Shown piece after piece: positions 13,012 through 27,520 of a stretch of DNA of 64,000 nt. The DNA comes from Voacanga thouarsii (Eukaryota > Streptophyta > Magnoliopsida > Gentianales > Apocynaceae). Made by a program: the position numbers and the translations under genes. The stretch is taken from positions 310,001 to 374,000 of the forward strand of contig JANUWF010001190.1 in assembly GCA_026120185.1 (NCBI GenBank), written 5' to 3'. The notes beneath the pieces are model-generated. The model searched no databases. It saw only the letters and a program-made list of their open reading frames with translations, and was not told the DNA's origin. Positions within the stretch are counted from its first letter, which is position 1. Each line of letters starts with the position of its first letter.

Positions 13012-14647
13012 CTGCATCAAATTCACCACCAAGAGAAATTTCTGTTTTCTTTTAGTGAATCATATTTAAATCATAACATGTTGGTCGTATGTATATAAAG
13101 AAGCAAAATAGCAGAAGAATTATGCTAAAAGGTGAATAAAGATAGGGCAGAATTATGAAATCTTTCAAATCAAGGCGTGACATGTGTTAGAATATAGCCT
13201 TATCTGATAAGAGACATTTAACATTTTCTCTATAAGCTTATATACCTCGCGTGTCATTAGTGAAAAAAAGAAAGAAAAAGAAGACAAATGATGAGGCTTT
13301 CAGTACTCTTGATATAAACTGAGGGAGGCTTGGACTTACACCCCTGGGGCTGGGATTGTGTGGCTCAACAGAAACGGACAACTAAAGTTTTGTGCTAATG
13401 ATGCTGTTTTGTGCTGGTGATGGAAATGATGTACCAAGAACAGGGTCGTTATCACGATATTATAAAGAATTCATTTATAAAATTGCACACATATAGTTCT
13501 TAATTACAAATTAAAAAGTCAAGAAACAACATAAACAAATCTTAATTAACAGTGATGATCTCATCAGACAAAGATTATGCTGAGTTCCTGTTCAAGCATT
13601 AATAAAAGATTTGTTCAGTTATACAGTGAGAAACCGGATGAACCTAACAGGAACAAGCACGCGCTTCTTGAAAGAAAAAAAGGGTAGCAGCCGGACCAGT
13701 CAGTAAAAGGAAGTGCGGATTCCTTGGATCAAGCCTACCAGAAGAGAAAAGGAATGCATGAAAAGGAAAAGAAAGTTGTCTTTAAAGGGTTTTTTGTTCT
13801 CTTGGATCATTTTGAGTAATGAGCTCTGAGACTCTTGTCTTCCTGTCGAGAATAAACACGGCACATATCTGACTTCTACCTATGCTTTGGTAGGCTCTCA
13901 AAGATCGCTGACTGACTGGTCCTCTAACCTTGGCAACCAATTGAGCGTGTCTGAATGAAACAATTTCTACTTCTAGCTAACTGGCTAGTTCAACTTCGAC
14001 CTTAGGAATTAGGAGGAAGAGTGAGTTCTACGGGTAATTATTCCGGCAATGTTAATGGGGTTCACTCCCAGTTCCTACCTGAGTTTCATCTAGTTCCGAC
14101 TGTGAGCCAGATTGTGCCTTAAGATGTGTGTACCCACTTGAGAAAAATCCCCTCCATACAGGCGGCCAAGAGTTGAGAGATTAGATGTAAATCCTATATC
14201 ATGAGACGACACTTAAACCTCCTAAGGGAGTATATGCTTTCTGGATGATGGGATTGGCATAAGATCGCGATTGAAACAAAAGACTACCAACTGGGTTGAA
14301 ATGGGAACAGTTCCTAGTGAAGATGAAGCTGATTCTTAGCATATTGTCCGCGTAAAGAATAATGCTGATGACAGAAAAGAGACTGATAGACTGCAAAGCA
14401 AACAAACAGAAAAGGCTGAAAATAACATATGTGATCGTTTCCCTTTGAGGTAGCAAATGTATCTGGAAACTAAATATTTGGAGACTGCTACCTAATGAGT
14501 TTCCAAGATCTCATGAACAGACAAAAACTAAAGCCAGACAAAAACTAAAGCCAAACAAAGAAAATTCCATCTGAGCAGAGATGTTCATATGGAACTAATG
14601 TGAATTGGGAAGTTTCCATGCAGGACATGCAGGATGCAAAATCTTAC
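13012..14647 (-). other. Probable leader (5' UTR) intron of the NAC gene
   Basis: On the minus strand there is a donor CTCCTGCCG|GTAAGATTT at 14648/14647 and an acceptor TTTGATGCAG|AACAGGACG at 13012/13011, eleven bases before the start codon. This gives a 1636 bp leader intron. The interval contains no gene I recognise. Without transcript data this rests on splice-site reading alone. Confidence 0.6.
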
Positions 14648-14830
14648 CGGCAGGAGCTTGGTAGGTAGAGTTGAGGTCCGAAGTTTTAATTATTGGGCTT
14701 AAGACAACAAAGTTGAGTTGAAGAAGAAGAAGAAGACAAAGGTAGAAGACGATGATACTGCAAAAAGAAGAAAAGAGAGAGAGAGAACCAAGTCTACAGG
14801 GAGTGAGAGAAGCTAATATAAAAAGGAGGA
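14648..14830 (-). promoter_or_regulatory. Likely first leader exon and core promoter of the NAC gene
   Basis: On the minus strand a pyrimidine-rich stretch (CTT and CT repeats, about 14715-14780) leads into the leader intron donor. A weak TATA-like TTTTATATTA lies at about 14813-14823. This is a plausible start region, with start site near 14785, but it is not proven. Confidence 0.4.
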
Positions 14831-17800
14831 GAGCAAGGAGGGAGGGCAGAGGAGAGGAGAGGAGAGGAGAGGAAAGGGAGGACCGCTCAATTGCGCATGG
14901 CTTGATGGTTGTCCCATTGCTGACGTCATTGTTTAGCTTCCTACAGAAACCCCTCTCATTTTCCTCTTTTTTTTTTTTTTTTCTTTCCTTCTCTCTTATT
15001 CTATTTTTTCCCCTCTAAATTGTACATTGAACATATATTAAAAAATAAGTCAATCTATAAATAACGGTACTTTCATGAAATCAAGAGTTTAATTCTTAAT
15101 TTTGTATGTTACGTTTCACAATTTTCATTCTCGATAAGGTTTTAGAAAGAGAATGAGATTGTGAAACTCTCGTAATAAAACATTATCTTAAAAAAAAAAT
15201 CTATTTTTTTTATTTGGTTGGGTTCATTAGCTTGTTTTCCTCACCAATTGTTTTTTCCATGGGTTGAAGTTAATAGGATTGATATACAACAATTAAAGGA
15301 TCTTAGTATTATAGCACAGAAAGTCTTTTACCTTCTTAGTTTCGAGAATTTCTTTTCATAAAATTATCAATTCAAGTTTTGAAATTAGCTAATTAAGTAA
15401 AAACTAATTAAATTAATACATTTTTTAATTAAATTTGATTTAACTATACACATTGGTCGGAGTAATGGTAGTCTCTATTCTAAAAATGACGAGAATACAA
15501 ATTTAAACTTCGAAAATGTAATTATCAGGAGGGTTTTACCTATTCGTACTCCCTACCCCAAAGCAATTAGTTTTAGATCAATATGTCTGTAGTACTTTTG
15601 GTTAAACCACAAACTAAAAGAACCAAAACAAAAAAAAAAAGGTAGACTATATAGACTTCTCATGACAAAGAAAGATTAACAATAAATTTGGAGCATCACA
15701 AAAATTAAAAAGTCGAAATACAAAAACAAGAAAAAATGTAGTTGGTAAATTACATTTCAATTAATTGTGATTTTAAAAGATGTGTTAGTGCATAAGTAAT
15801 TAATCAAAATGTACTTCCTTCATATTGAACTAATTTTGCATTTACTGGTTCCAATAAAATTTCCTATTCTAACCACACCAAAAAAAAAAAAGAATTAGTT
15901 TTCATTTAATAATTTTTTTAAAAAAATGTTCTAATCATTCCTTTATGTTTATTTTTATAATGAAAAGTAATATATTGATCACCATTGAAAAAATAAACTT
16001 CAAGCAAAAATTTATTAACCTTTATTTAAAATATTCAAAACCATTGAATATTTGAGTCAAAATATATATATTTTTGAATCATTAGAAATTCGGACACAAA
16101 TTTAACTAAATTTGAAATTTATCAAGTATATACTTATTTCTTTCCAATTTTTAATAGCATGGAATATCTTAGAAAAAAAATCATTCAGAACTTGGATGAA
16201 AATTCATTGATGAAAAAGAAATGTGACTATTTTTTTAATTTCAAATGCAATTTTCTTTTTCTTTTTCCCCCCAAAAAGCAAAAACTATTTTCAAGAATAA
16301 AAGCCAATGCACGCCTTCCTTGACTCCTCTCCTCGTAATTACAAGATTAGTCAAACCTACTATTTTAGTCTTTAACTTTCTTGAGCAAAATTGTTCAAAA
16401 TATCACGATACGATATGAATTTCGATATATATTCCTAGATTCCCTGTGCCAAAATGAAGCCGGATCCACGTGTCAGTCGCCAACCTCCGAGCTGCTATCC
16501 CCCGCTTCTTCCGCATACGCAGGCGGCTAATTGGTTTGGTCGGCTTATTCTTCTTGTTTTCTTTTTCCCCCTTCATTTTGTTTTTATTCTTAAAAATCTT
16601 ACTCCAGAGCGTATTGAACATACTATGTAAATTATCACTTTTTAAATTTTTTTTATTAATAAAGGCCCGTATCCGCTATTTAAAAGTGCGTACAAAATTT
16701 ATATCTCAAGACAAATTTGCATCCAAAATATTTCAACATTAGAACTTATATCTCAGGAGAGGTTTGAATTTAAAATATTAATATAAAAATTCTAACATCA
16801 ATCATCCTAACCAACTCAAGGAATTAAATTATCATTTTATTATTTCTTTTTTCTTTAACTTAATAAATTGTTAATTTTTTACTAATCATAATTAATTTGG
16901 ATTGTTATCATTTTTGACTATGTCTTTATCTTATTAAATAATTTATTCTTTAATTTGAACTGAAAATATAATATTTAAAAAATACAAAAGTAGTATTAGA
17001 TTCTATTTTTTGAAAGTTTTGTGCGATTGAAATTTAAAAACATCTATTATGTATCAAATTCGAATCTTTTTAATTTTTTAAGAAAACGATTAATTGAATT
17101 ATTATTTCTTTTCTTTAACACATAAATTTTTTTTTAAACCTTTCTTTTGCTTTGATTAAAACATTTGTTTTTTATCAAGCAAGGGTTGGGGGGAAAAGTG
17201 TTAAGGGTTCGATTTGACCCATTTCATCTCCTCGTCTCCTCTTGCAAGGTTCCAATTTCAAAAATTACATTACTTCAATAAAAACAAGACGTAAATTTAA
17301 AATATATCAAATTAAAAATTTCTTAGTTAAAAAAAGAAAATTAAAATACAGTTTTGATTTTTTTTTAAATACATAGGAGAGCTTTTTTTTTTTTTTTTTT
17401 TGCTTTGGTTAAAACATTTCTTTTTTAATCAAGCAAGGGGTTGAGATGGCGCATCTTATCTCCTCCAAAGGTATTAAAAAGAAAAAAAAAATCTGGACGG
17501 AAAAAAGGAAATTGATTTTATTGTGAAAGAATGATTTCCCTCGACAAGTATTGTGCAGAAGGAACCGTAGAAAAAGGGCAATAAACGTAGGGTTCGGAGA
17601 AGAGTGGGGAGCACGTGGCGGTCAGGGGTTGGTGGGAGTGAATGTAATACAACTTTACGTAGAAGACAAAAAAGGATTTAAAGGACCCCACAAAAGTATC
17701 TATCCCAAACGCATCTCATTTCGCGAAAGTTGGTTCCCAAAGGGGTGGTGGTGAAACCTTTATACTTAACATGGAAAGTAATTATATTAACCATCATTAT

Positions 17801-18096
17801 TACTCCTATTTAGTTAGGCTAGAAGGGATTATATGTAAAAAATTATTATATATATATATAAATATATATTATTTTAATTATTGAAAAGTTAAAAATAAAT
17901 AATATATTTATCTACTATTTATTTACATTCGAATCCTTCTAAAATATGGAAGAAAATTTTGTTGATGTGGAAGGTGAGTAATTTTTCCTCCCAATTTATT
18001 TACACCCCTTATTCACTTCCAATCAAACCTTTTTTTTAAAATTTACTTCTTCTCTAAAAAATAGTTTATCTTTTCAATTCAATTAAATATAACAAT
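14831..18096. other. AT-rich intergenic region
   Basis: A GA-rich patch lies at 14840-14880. A T-run lies at about 14965-14982 and another at 17382-17401. 16440-16560 is a short GC-richer patch with a 90-codon frame that I do not recognise. No domain, RNA gene or clear transposon end was seen. Confidence 0.55.
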
Positions 18097-18529
18097 CTGT
18101 TTGGATCGAGAGAAATAGAAGGAAAGGAGAGGAAATGTTTGAATTTTAAGTGTTTGGATTAGTTCTTCTAAAATAAAGGAAATGAATAAGAGAAAAATAG
18201 AGGAATTATATTAAGTATAAAAGTTTCAACATCCTTCCGTCCAAAAGTGAATAGAAACGGAAGGAAGAAAAACCTTATTTAATGAATTTTTAAAAACAGA
18301 TTAAAATAATCGTAATAAATAAAATATTTAATATTATTACATTAAATTAATAGATAAAAATATAAACTCAAATAATATCCTTTTCCTACCCAAATGTTAT
18401 ATTTAACTTTTACTTTCTTTTCCTTCATATCTAACCAACCCTTATAAATAGCTATTAATTTTGGCTCCTTCCTTTCCTATCCTACTCCTCGCTTCTCTTT
18501 CCCTTTTCCTTTCTCTCAATCCAAACAAG
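18097..18529. mobile_element. MITE-like element with terminal inverted repeats
   Basis: The left end CTGTTTGGATCGAGAGAAA and the right end, read on the other strand as CTTGTTTGGATTGAGAGAAA, form an inverted repeat. The inverted similarity continues inward as purine-rich GGAAAGG-type sequence on the left and its pyrimidine complement on the right. The 433 bp interior is AT-rich without coding capacity. Size, ends and content fit a non-autonomous TIR element. I cannot see a clean target duplication, so the superfamily is open. Confidence 0.6.
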
Positions 18530-18606
18530 CCTAATATTATCTATAATGACTATCAATTTCATTTCAATTTTGTTTTATTTTTATTTTTTAATATAGTTCG
18601 ATCAGA

Positions 18607-18642
<36 letters not shown>

Positions 18643-21600
18643 ATAGTCACCCTATGTCGTTGAAAACCTTGGTCCGTGATCACAATGAAGAATTGTGTGC
18701 CGCCATACTCAAGAATGTTGGAAGGCATAACTATAAACTATCCCTTTTGGTTTCTGGTTTTTAAAAATACAAATTTACTACAGGAGATAACCATCCGACA
18801 GAAAAGTGAGCTTCGGTGTAGAAAAGAGAAGTTGTGGGCAACCATGTTAATGCATTACTTACATTTAAAATGGTATCCTTGCAGGGGCGGTGCTAGGTGG
18901 TGGTGATGGTGGTCGTCCTCGCAGTAGGAGGTCTCAACTAATTATTACTGCTAGCTTTGGTAACAGTAAAAATTTTCCTTTAATGGATTGAGACAGTAAA
19001 AAGAAGTGGAAAATATTGTGAAGAGGTTAGCACAGTTGGAGTAAAAAATTTGTTTTGGAATTGCCGACGACCCCTGTTCCCGACACCCTACTTCCTAATC
19101 TTTGATTGATTAAGGGCCCTCTCTTATAGGGGAGGCAGCTCTTCCAAAGGCTTTTAAGCCTCATATTACGTTTACAGAAGTTCTAGTTTAAAGAAAATAT
19201 TTATATAGATACATTTTTACATATGGAATACGTATAATACAAAAAAGTATTCATATATTTTAAAAAGATATAATATACAATATATATAATATGAGTTTTT
19301 AATATATTGATATATATAAATCAGGTTTATCTAAATATATTTTTCCGTTATTGAAAGCTAATCAATTGTATAGTCCGTATGAATAGATTTTACAGTTATT
19401 AATTTATTGAATGGGACATTATATTATGAAAAAAAGATTTATATGTAATGATGTGTTATCCATCTAAATATATGCGTGCAAGATTTTTTTTTTTTTTAAT
19501 TTGACTTTGGTTGAGGCATGTGATAGTTTTATATTACCTCTGTTTTGAAATTATTATTATTGAAAAAATATTTTATTTTTTAATATTTATTGGTTTAAAA
19601 TTTAACAATACATTTATTATTTTTTTAATTATATCTTTATTTTATTTATTATATTACTTCACTAAACTATTATATTCACTAATTTTTTAATACTCAAAAA
19701 GAGATAACACAGTTCATTGATTTTATAATTAGGAGTTTAATAATAATTTTCTTAATTTTTGTGTAAAAATTTTAAATGACAATTAAATCAAATTGAATAA
19801 CGTATTTAATAAGAATAAGCTGAAGGGTAAGAAATGCGCAATTTGAGGTAAAAACGTGCATTAACATATAGGGTAGGATATATTTTGGACCCTCCACATA
19901 TTAATTCTTGAGGTTTTTTTTTTTTTAAATTCTTGACGAGAGGACATGAGACTAATGAACATTGCTCTTGGACAAATAAGAATGTGCTAAGAGAACCTCA
20001 AATATAAGAATAAGCTTTTATCATCCAATTCTTTTTTTGAACCTGAAGGTGTGATGATATTTAGGAAAACAATGTATTTTTTAAAAAAATACATAAAAAT
20101 ATGGTTTATGCATTTTAATATAATATTAAAATTTTGAACTTATTTGATAATTGAATAATTTTGAAGCATGCAAAATATTCCTTTCATTTCACAAAAATAG
20201 ACCCAATTATTATCTTAAAATATCTCAAATTACGTAATATTTATTTAAAAAATATTTAATATATTATATATCATAAAAATTTAATATTATCATTATAAAA
20301 TAATTTTTATATTTAAATATAATATAAAGTAATAACAGGTTAGTACATATTTTCTACATTATATTATATATTAAATCTTATAAACAATCAATCAATATCA
20401 ATTTTAATAATAAAATTAAAAAAAATGAGAGGGAGAAAAGGAGCTGACGGCTGAAGCTGGTTGAACGGGCGGCTGGGTATGATGTGGACGCAGTTGTCCA
20501 CGTAGGACGGTGCGGTCGGCCGTGCTCTCCAATCATGCGGCGGACCGCATCATTGAACTCATTGAGCCTTCTGTGGTCCCCACCATTTTCCCCATCCTAT
20601 CTGGGGCGGTGTTTGGTGTGTCGACAGGCTAACCATAAAAATACACCTCTCTCGGTACCAAGTGCCTGATTCTCTACTCCCCCTAACCTTCGTCCCATCA
20701 ATCATTGTAAAACACACCAGGCAATCCTCGCCTTCTCTTGTTCCCAACTCCTTCCGTGGCAGCTTCTCACTGGCGGGCTCATGGTAAACCCATTTCATAT
20801 GATATTCTGTACAAACTGCAAAGGTTCCCGTTAGCGTAACCAGCAAAAGAAGATCCATGGGGGTCCGTCTTGAGATCTTGACTCAGCGACATTGACCTTC
20901 CTCCAAACACAAACCCCATTCCTTTCTTTCTTCCTTCCTTCTTCTTCAATCTCCCCTCCTTCCCTGAGAACGTTACAGTACCTTAATGAATTTTTTTCAC
21001 GTTAGTTAAGGAAATTGATTTATGGTTGCTGGTGGTTGGCAATGAGAAATCACAGGAAACTCTGTTGAGCTTCAAAGACTCGATGGTTCTACCCACTTCA
21101 TTTCTTCACACTAGATGTAGAAATGGTTACATCTAGGAATGAAATAAAAAAAAAATTGAGATTAGATAAAAATATGTTAGATAACAATATCATAGCTACT
21201 GAAAATCTTTGAGTAATGAAATCTAAGAAAAATTTTTAAAGAAATTTTAATTTTTTATAAGAAATATATTATTTCAAAAAATTTTGGAAACGGATTCCAT
21301 CCCTCGCCCCTATCCTTGATTCCATCAATTCTGCCCACATACAAAGGGTTACAAATTCAAACTCACTTCCGACAATTAATTCATAAATCATACAAATTTT
21401 AATATTTATAATACGTTGATAATGTTATAATTTTAAATTTATTTTTTAGGAATGAGATATATAGATAGTTCAAACAAAATGCTTAGTAGTCGGAGCAAAC
21501 ATCTTTTGGTACGTTCGAAAAGAGTTGCTATGGTTGTCGTTTATTTCACACCTCTTATTTAGCAAAAAAATAATTGCGTTGAGGTGTGAAACACAAGCCT

Positions 21601-24020
21601 TATTTTTCATAGGGCCACACACTATGATTGCATCCCTATTAGTTATAGGTAGTAATTTGAGGACAATTTCTTGATGAAAGAACTACTACCAATGTACCAC
21701 CTGTTTTACTTTTCTAGACTCCAACCTCTCACCTCAAACCATAAAAAACCATGATTGAGTTTAGCACTTTTAGGTCTGTATAATGAGCAATTGGTTCGTT
21801 TGATGCCCATTTTTCTTCATTTTGCAAGGGAAAGATTAAAAATGAAACTAATTCATTTCAAAGTAGATTGTCATTGTTTGAGATGATGATTGACCATCAT
21901 GTGAATTAGAGTGGATATCCTGTGGCTAATTAATGAATCATCAAATATAAAAAGCTTGTGACTGATTGAAAAGGGTTTGAAGCCTTCTCTCCAAATGGTT
22001 GCAGATCATCTATAGAGAGGGTAACCAAGAGGGTTGTGATATTAAAATCATTAGGAGCAAAAGTAAAATCTCATAAGGTGAAGTGTAGGGACTTTCTGAT
22101 TCATGAAGGAAGAGTACAAGCGAAGCAGCACCAGCAATACAAGGTGTAACAGAAAAAAAGTATGTCTGTGGCAGACATATAGATGAACACTTTGATGGAT
22201 CAAAACTTTGTCCAACCTAGCTAGCAACAAGATTTTGCAGGGAATAAAGCAAACTTGATAGAGAACTCGAAGAAGACGCCGCGATAAGGGGTTTCTTTTT
22301 CTTTCTAGTCCCTTTCTGAAGAACTCGATTCAATAAGGGATACCACACTATTGACCATCTAAAAAGCATACTCAAAAGATTGATACATTTGCTTTGTTTG
22401 TTATTTGCATCGAATCTTTTGCCGCAAAAAATATATACACTAATCAAAGAAGAAAAATCGATACAGGAACTCTCTAGCTATAGGGCAATATATAGTGGGT
22501 GAAGATGGTCCATTGATTGAGATGGAGAAAGAATATGAAACTTGAAGCCATATGATGGTCACAGTTTCGCTGAGGGGTCCTTCAACAATGGCGCTGGCTT
22601 GTCTCCTATACTGCCCCGTGTAAATGAACCATGGATGAAAGGATGGAGAGAGCCTAATTAAGCTAGCTTTCTTATGTTTCAATGGCAGTGGTCTGTTGGG
22701 GGACCAAATTTCACCTCAATGATAACGCGTTGGAATTGACCAGATTTAGATCTTTCTGTTGCTTGAGCTGCGTAGACACATGCTTTCTGGGATTTTAGGT
22801 CACACACATTCTTGTTTGATGATCACAAGTATGTTCCTTTTTTTGCTGTTTTGTCAAAAGCTACTATGATTCTTCTTTGGCCTAACTTTTCTTTTCTTTT
22901 CTTTTCTTTTATTTCGTTTTCTAGTTGCCAGGATTTCTTTGTAAATCCCTCATGATATTTGTCATGTACACGAGCTGATAAGACTTCTTTTCTATTATAA
23001 GCCATGATTTTACAGAGCCATTTGCTAACTTCTCATTCAAGTTGTCTCTTGCTGTTCTTCTAGATCTTCATCTTTTACTAAGTACTTTTTAGTGCCAAAG
23101 TTGGGTGTCAAGTGTGTTAGCATTGGAGTTTGTTAGTGATAATCATATATTTTTCACTTTAAAGTTCAAAACCCTCCTCTTAGTTCATGACTTTGAAAAG
23201 ATGTTTTTGTCATAACTCATATAAATGCATGCCTTATATTTTGTTCTTGAGAATAAAGTAATAGAAAATATTTGTCTAATTCGGTAGGACATATCATTTT
23301 GTCAAACCTTCACATTCTTTATTTATTCTTTTTGATAGAAATCTTAATTAGATTGAGATGAGTTGGGAAATTTCCCTTCTCCCCACCCCCACCCCTCCAA
23401 AAAAAAAAAAAAATTAACAATTAGTTAATTGATCAGATATAAGTGCAACTTTTTAAGTGAGTTTGATATTTTTTAAAATTATATATTAAATAGTTATATT
23501 TTCTTCCAAAATTTGCCTTTAGGTTAAAACTAATAAATTCATCTAAAAATTCAATAACAAAAATGAATAAAAAATGAAGTAATATTGGGGAATTACTTAA
23601 TTCCTGGCAAAAAAAAATCCATATGCTTATATAATAACTATTGATTCAATCATGGGCCTCAACTTCACGATCAATAACCATCGTGCATGACACAAGTGAA
23701 ACCCAAGGATACACACACGTTAATTGGTAGTGGATGCCAAAGTGAGCATTCCTATAACCTCCTCCATGATATTAGCCGTTCCTTTCATTTTTTTTTTTTT
23801 TTTCTTAAGGGTATATGTTGCTTTCTTTTTCTTTTTTTTTTAAAGGAATATAAGCGTTCTTTCCAGACTCTATTGCCTATGTTTTGGGCTGCTAATGAAT
23901 ACTGTCTTTCAGTCAGTTTGGCCCATAATATTTCACCCTGAAAAAGATTGAGGGCCCAGTTACTATAAAAATATAAGGCCCAAAAACCAAATGCTCATAA
24001 GCCCATATTAAAATTTTGCC
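18530..24020. other. Long intergenic region, mostly AT-rich
   Basis: A (TA)n tract lies at 18611-18638. 19180-20430 is AT-rich with A/T runs. 20440-20960 is a clearly GC-richer island with pyrimidine-rich (CTT, TTCC) sequence at 20920-20955; it might be a promoter or the edge of a lost gene, but holds no domain I recognise. 21950-22990 has several short minus-strand frames without family resemblance. No plant miRNA that I know by sequence was found there. Confidence 0.5.
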
Positions 24021-24221
24021 TAACGGAGTCTGAAGGGAAGCAACGTGTGATCGGGAGCGACCCATGCCAGCAAAGAGAATAGTCAAAGACCCAAAACACC
24101 ATCGTTTGCGCGGAGGAGAGAGAGAAAATCCCCAAATATTTTCCTAATCCCGAGGGCTCTTCGATCAATTTTTCGATCGGTCGCTCAAAATCCTCGTAGA
24201 AGAGAGTAGAAAGATCTAGAG

Positions 24222-27200
24222 ATGTCTTCGACTTTCAGTGGCGATGAAACCGCTCCGTTCTTCGGCTTCCTTGGAGCTGCTGCTGCACTTGTTTTCTCCT
24301 GTATGCTAAGAAGAAACCCTAATTGTAAAGCTGACACTGGTTCTCGCTTTTTGATGAAGCTAAACTTTGTATTCGTTTTTTGACAATTTAGGTATGGGAG
24401 CTGCATATGGGACCGCCAAGAGTGGGGTAGGAGTTGCGTCAATGGGAGTGATGCGGCCGGAGCTGGTGATGAAATCAATTGTTCCAGTTGTTATGGCTGG
24501 TGTGTTGGGTATTTACGGCTTGATTATTGCTGTCATTATTAGTACTGGAATTAACCCTAAGACCAAAGCATATTATCTCTTTGATGGATATGCACATCTC
24601 TCTTCTGGCTTGGCTTGTGGTCTTGCGGGGCTTTCTGCTGGAATGGCTATCGGAATTGTTGGTGATGCTGGTGTCAGGTAGATTCTTTAGCAATTATTAG
24701 TTGGTTATACTTATATCTATTCGGACGTCTAGAAACTAATCTGTTTCTTTAGGGGTGATTTAGCATAAGTAGCATCTTTTCTTTCTTAAAACTTGTGCCA
24801 AGTATTTATATTCATTTTCGTTGGACATGAAAAAAGATTTCAACTTTTACACAGGATGAGTATTAGTCGTCCCATGTAGATATTCTTTAGCTATTAAAGG
24901 TACAAAATTTGAACATGTCTGAGTTTATGCATGAATAAATATATGATTTTTATTGTAATAGGTCCAATATTATGGATAATTGCAGTAAAATAGAAAATTT
25001 TAGTCTCATGAAACTGATAGAACTCTGGAAAGATGGGAAAAAGTAAGTTTAAGTAATTATCATATAGCTGTGATTCTAGTAACGTAGGTATTGAGGAAGT
25101 TTATTTTCTGGTTCTAGTAATAAAGAAGGATTATGTTGGAGAGCTGGAAAGTTATTTTGAGAACTGTTGTATGAAAACAACGGCAAAATTTAGCTGCCAA
25201 AGGAGGTGATAACTGTGGGAGCAGGAAGAGAAAATTTGTACATTCAGAATAGTGCCAGAATTTATAATCTTAGTTAATAATGTCTACTTGAACATTTACT
25301 GTCTAAAAACTGAATATAAATTACATGTTCTTCTATGCATGTATGCATATTTTGCCCTTTTAACTACTTGAGGTGAAGTGAAGATGGGGCTAGCTAAGAT
25401 GGGGCAAGTCATTTCTAAGATCAGAATTGTTGGTGCTGACATTTCTCTCAATTGATAGATATTTTCCAAAATAAATGACTTCTTTCTGATCGTAATATTC
25501 AGCCGTGATTCTATTTGGTTGTTTATGTAAGGAAATTGGCATCATTTGTGAACAATCTTAGATATAAGTTATGATGATTTGTTTAGGAGGGAGGAGTGTT
25601 TTCTGTATCATGCTTTACGGCTGTATTGTATATGACACAGAAAGGTAGAAACCAGTGTTCAAGAAATATGTACTTCATGCATGAGAATATCTGGTAAGCT
25701 ATGGGAAGGGTTGGAGTATGTATAATAAAAATTACATGTTTTCAAGCCAAAATGCATTGTGATATAATGATTAGTGTAAATGTTACATATGTGACATGCT
25801 TTACTTGAACAATATGAAAAAATGAGGCGAAACCAAAAGAATCTTGTAGTCACAAGAACATGCATGCAGACGGGATTGGTGTTGCTGGTTTCCATTCTGT
25901 CTGGAAAAAGCAGTCTCTTGCCTCTTTTGGATGTCTGTCGACTAAAAATAGAAGAAGTAATGATTGGCTGGGCTTTTAACAATTCAGAATAAGATAAAGA
26001 TAATATGACATTGGCAAAGTGAGAGGAAGTGGCTCAACTGTAGAATAAAATTCAAAAGCGAAGTTACTTTTGGTTAGCAGCCCTTTTCCAACTTTCGAGA
26101 TGCTTATTCCTTGCTAGATTTCTTTGTTCTCTTATTATGTTCCTGCAAAATATTTATAGCTTCAAGGGTTGCTCTTACTTTTCACACAACATTTATATCT
26201 TGGGGCAATTTCTTTTCCCCAATTTTTTATGCTTAAACCCTTTTTAGCCTTTCTAAGTAAGATTTCTGGTTGTAGGAGAGTAACATAAGCATATATGACA
26301 GTGTTTTGGAGCAAATCATCTGCAATTGGTACAATAGTACATTACCATTACTCATCCTATGAAAGTTATGCTGATTGAATCCTACAAGGAAAAATGCTAG
26401 ATCAGCGTCTTGTATTTTTACTTCATACTTCCAATTTAAAGAAATTATTGGAGCCTAACATAGATTTACTTCATTCAGAATAGTGCCGTAAAGAACGGAA
26501 ATAATAAATATAGTACGCTGACCTTTCCTTTTGGATGCTGTTTGCCATCCTGATCTTTCTGCAGAGCTTGAGAAAAGGTTCTCTTTGGGGATTTGGACTA
26601 GGATGTTTAACTGCTTTATTATCTTATTGCACTGAAAATTTTATTTAAAAAAGATGATACTCATATTTTTTTTTTTTAAAGGAAGGAAAATTTTATTAAT
26701 ATGGCATAATGGTGACAAGGTTATATCTTAAGAAATGCCAATGGGTTTTTCAAACATTTAAAAAGTGTAGTGTAGGATATTAATGTTGTAAGGGAAGGGA
26801 AATAGCCATAGATGAAATCTAGGCTTGATAGAGAGTAAAACTCTGAAATTTAAAAGTTATTACAACAGCAACAACTAAGCTTTAGTCCAAAGGAATTTGT
26901 TGTCGGCTACATAAACTAGTACAAGACTATGTGTGGTTATCCATATGGATCCCCCTCATTCCACTTTTTTTTTTTTTTTTTTAAATTCACTGTCATATTC
27001 TCATCCAAATCCAACAGAGACATAACTCTTCTAATCATTCCCATTCATATCTTCTTTGGCCTACCTTTACCTTTGTCTAACCTGTCATGCTTTTATCCCT
27101 CAATTCTCCTAACAAGGGCATCCCTCGATCTTTTATGTATATATCCAAACTAACGTAAGCAGTTTTCTCTTATCGTATCTTCAATAGATGTCATTTTCAC

Positions 27201-27469
27201 TTTTTCTCGAATGACCTCATTTCTTGTCTTTTTTTAATATGCCCGCACAACTACCGTAACATGTGCATCTCAACTACCTTCATTTTCTGAATATGATCAC
27301 AGAGAATTCCAATTGCACTCTTCCATTTCAACCAACTAGTCTTAACTTAGTGCGTAAAGTCGTCATCGAGCTCTATCTTTTTGATGAATGAATAACGTAT
27401 AAAATATAGCAGCCATCTTTAAATAGCATTCTAAACCTTAGACTGAAGACTTGCCTTTAAAAAATAAGC

Positions 27470-27520
<51 letters not shown>

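Noticed and set aside
22450..22660. Possible miRNA precursor
   Set aside because: No mature plant miRNA I know is present and no convincing foldback was found by eye.
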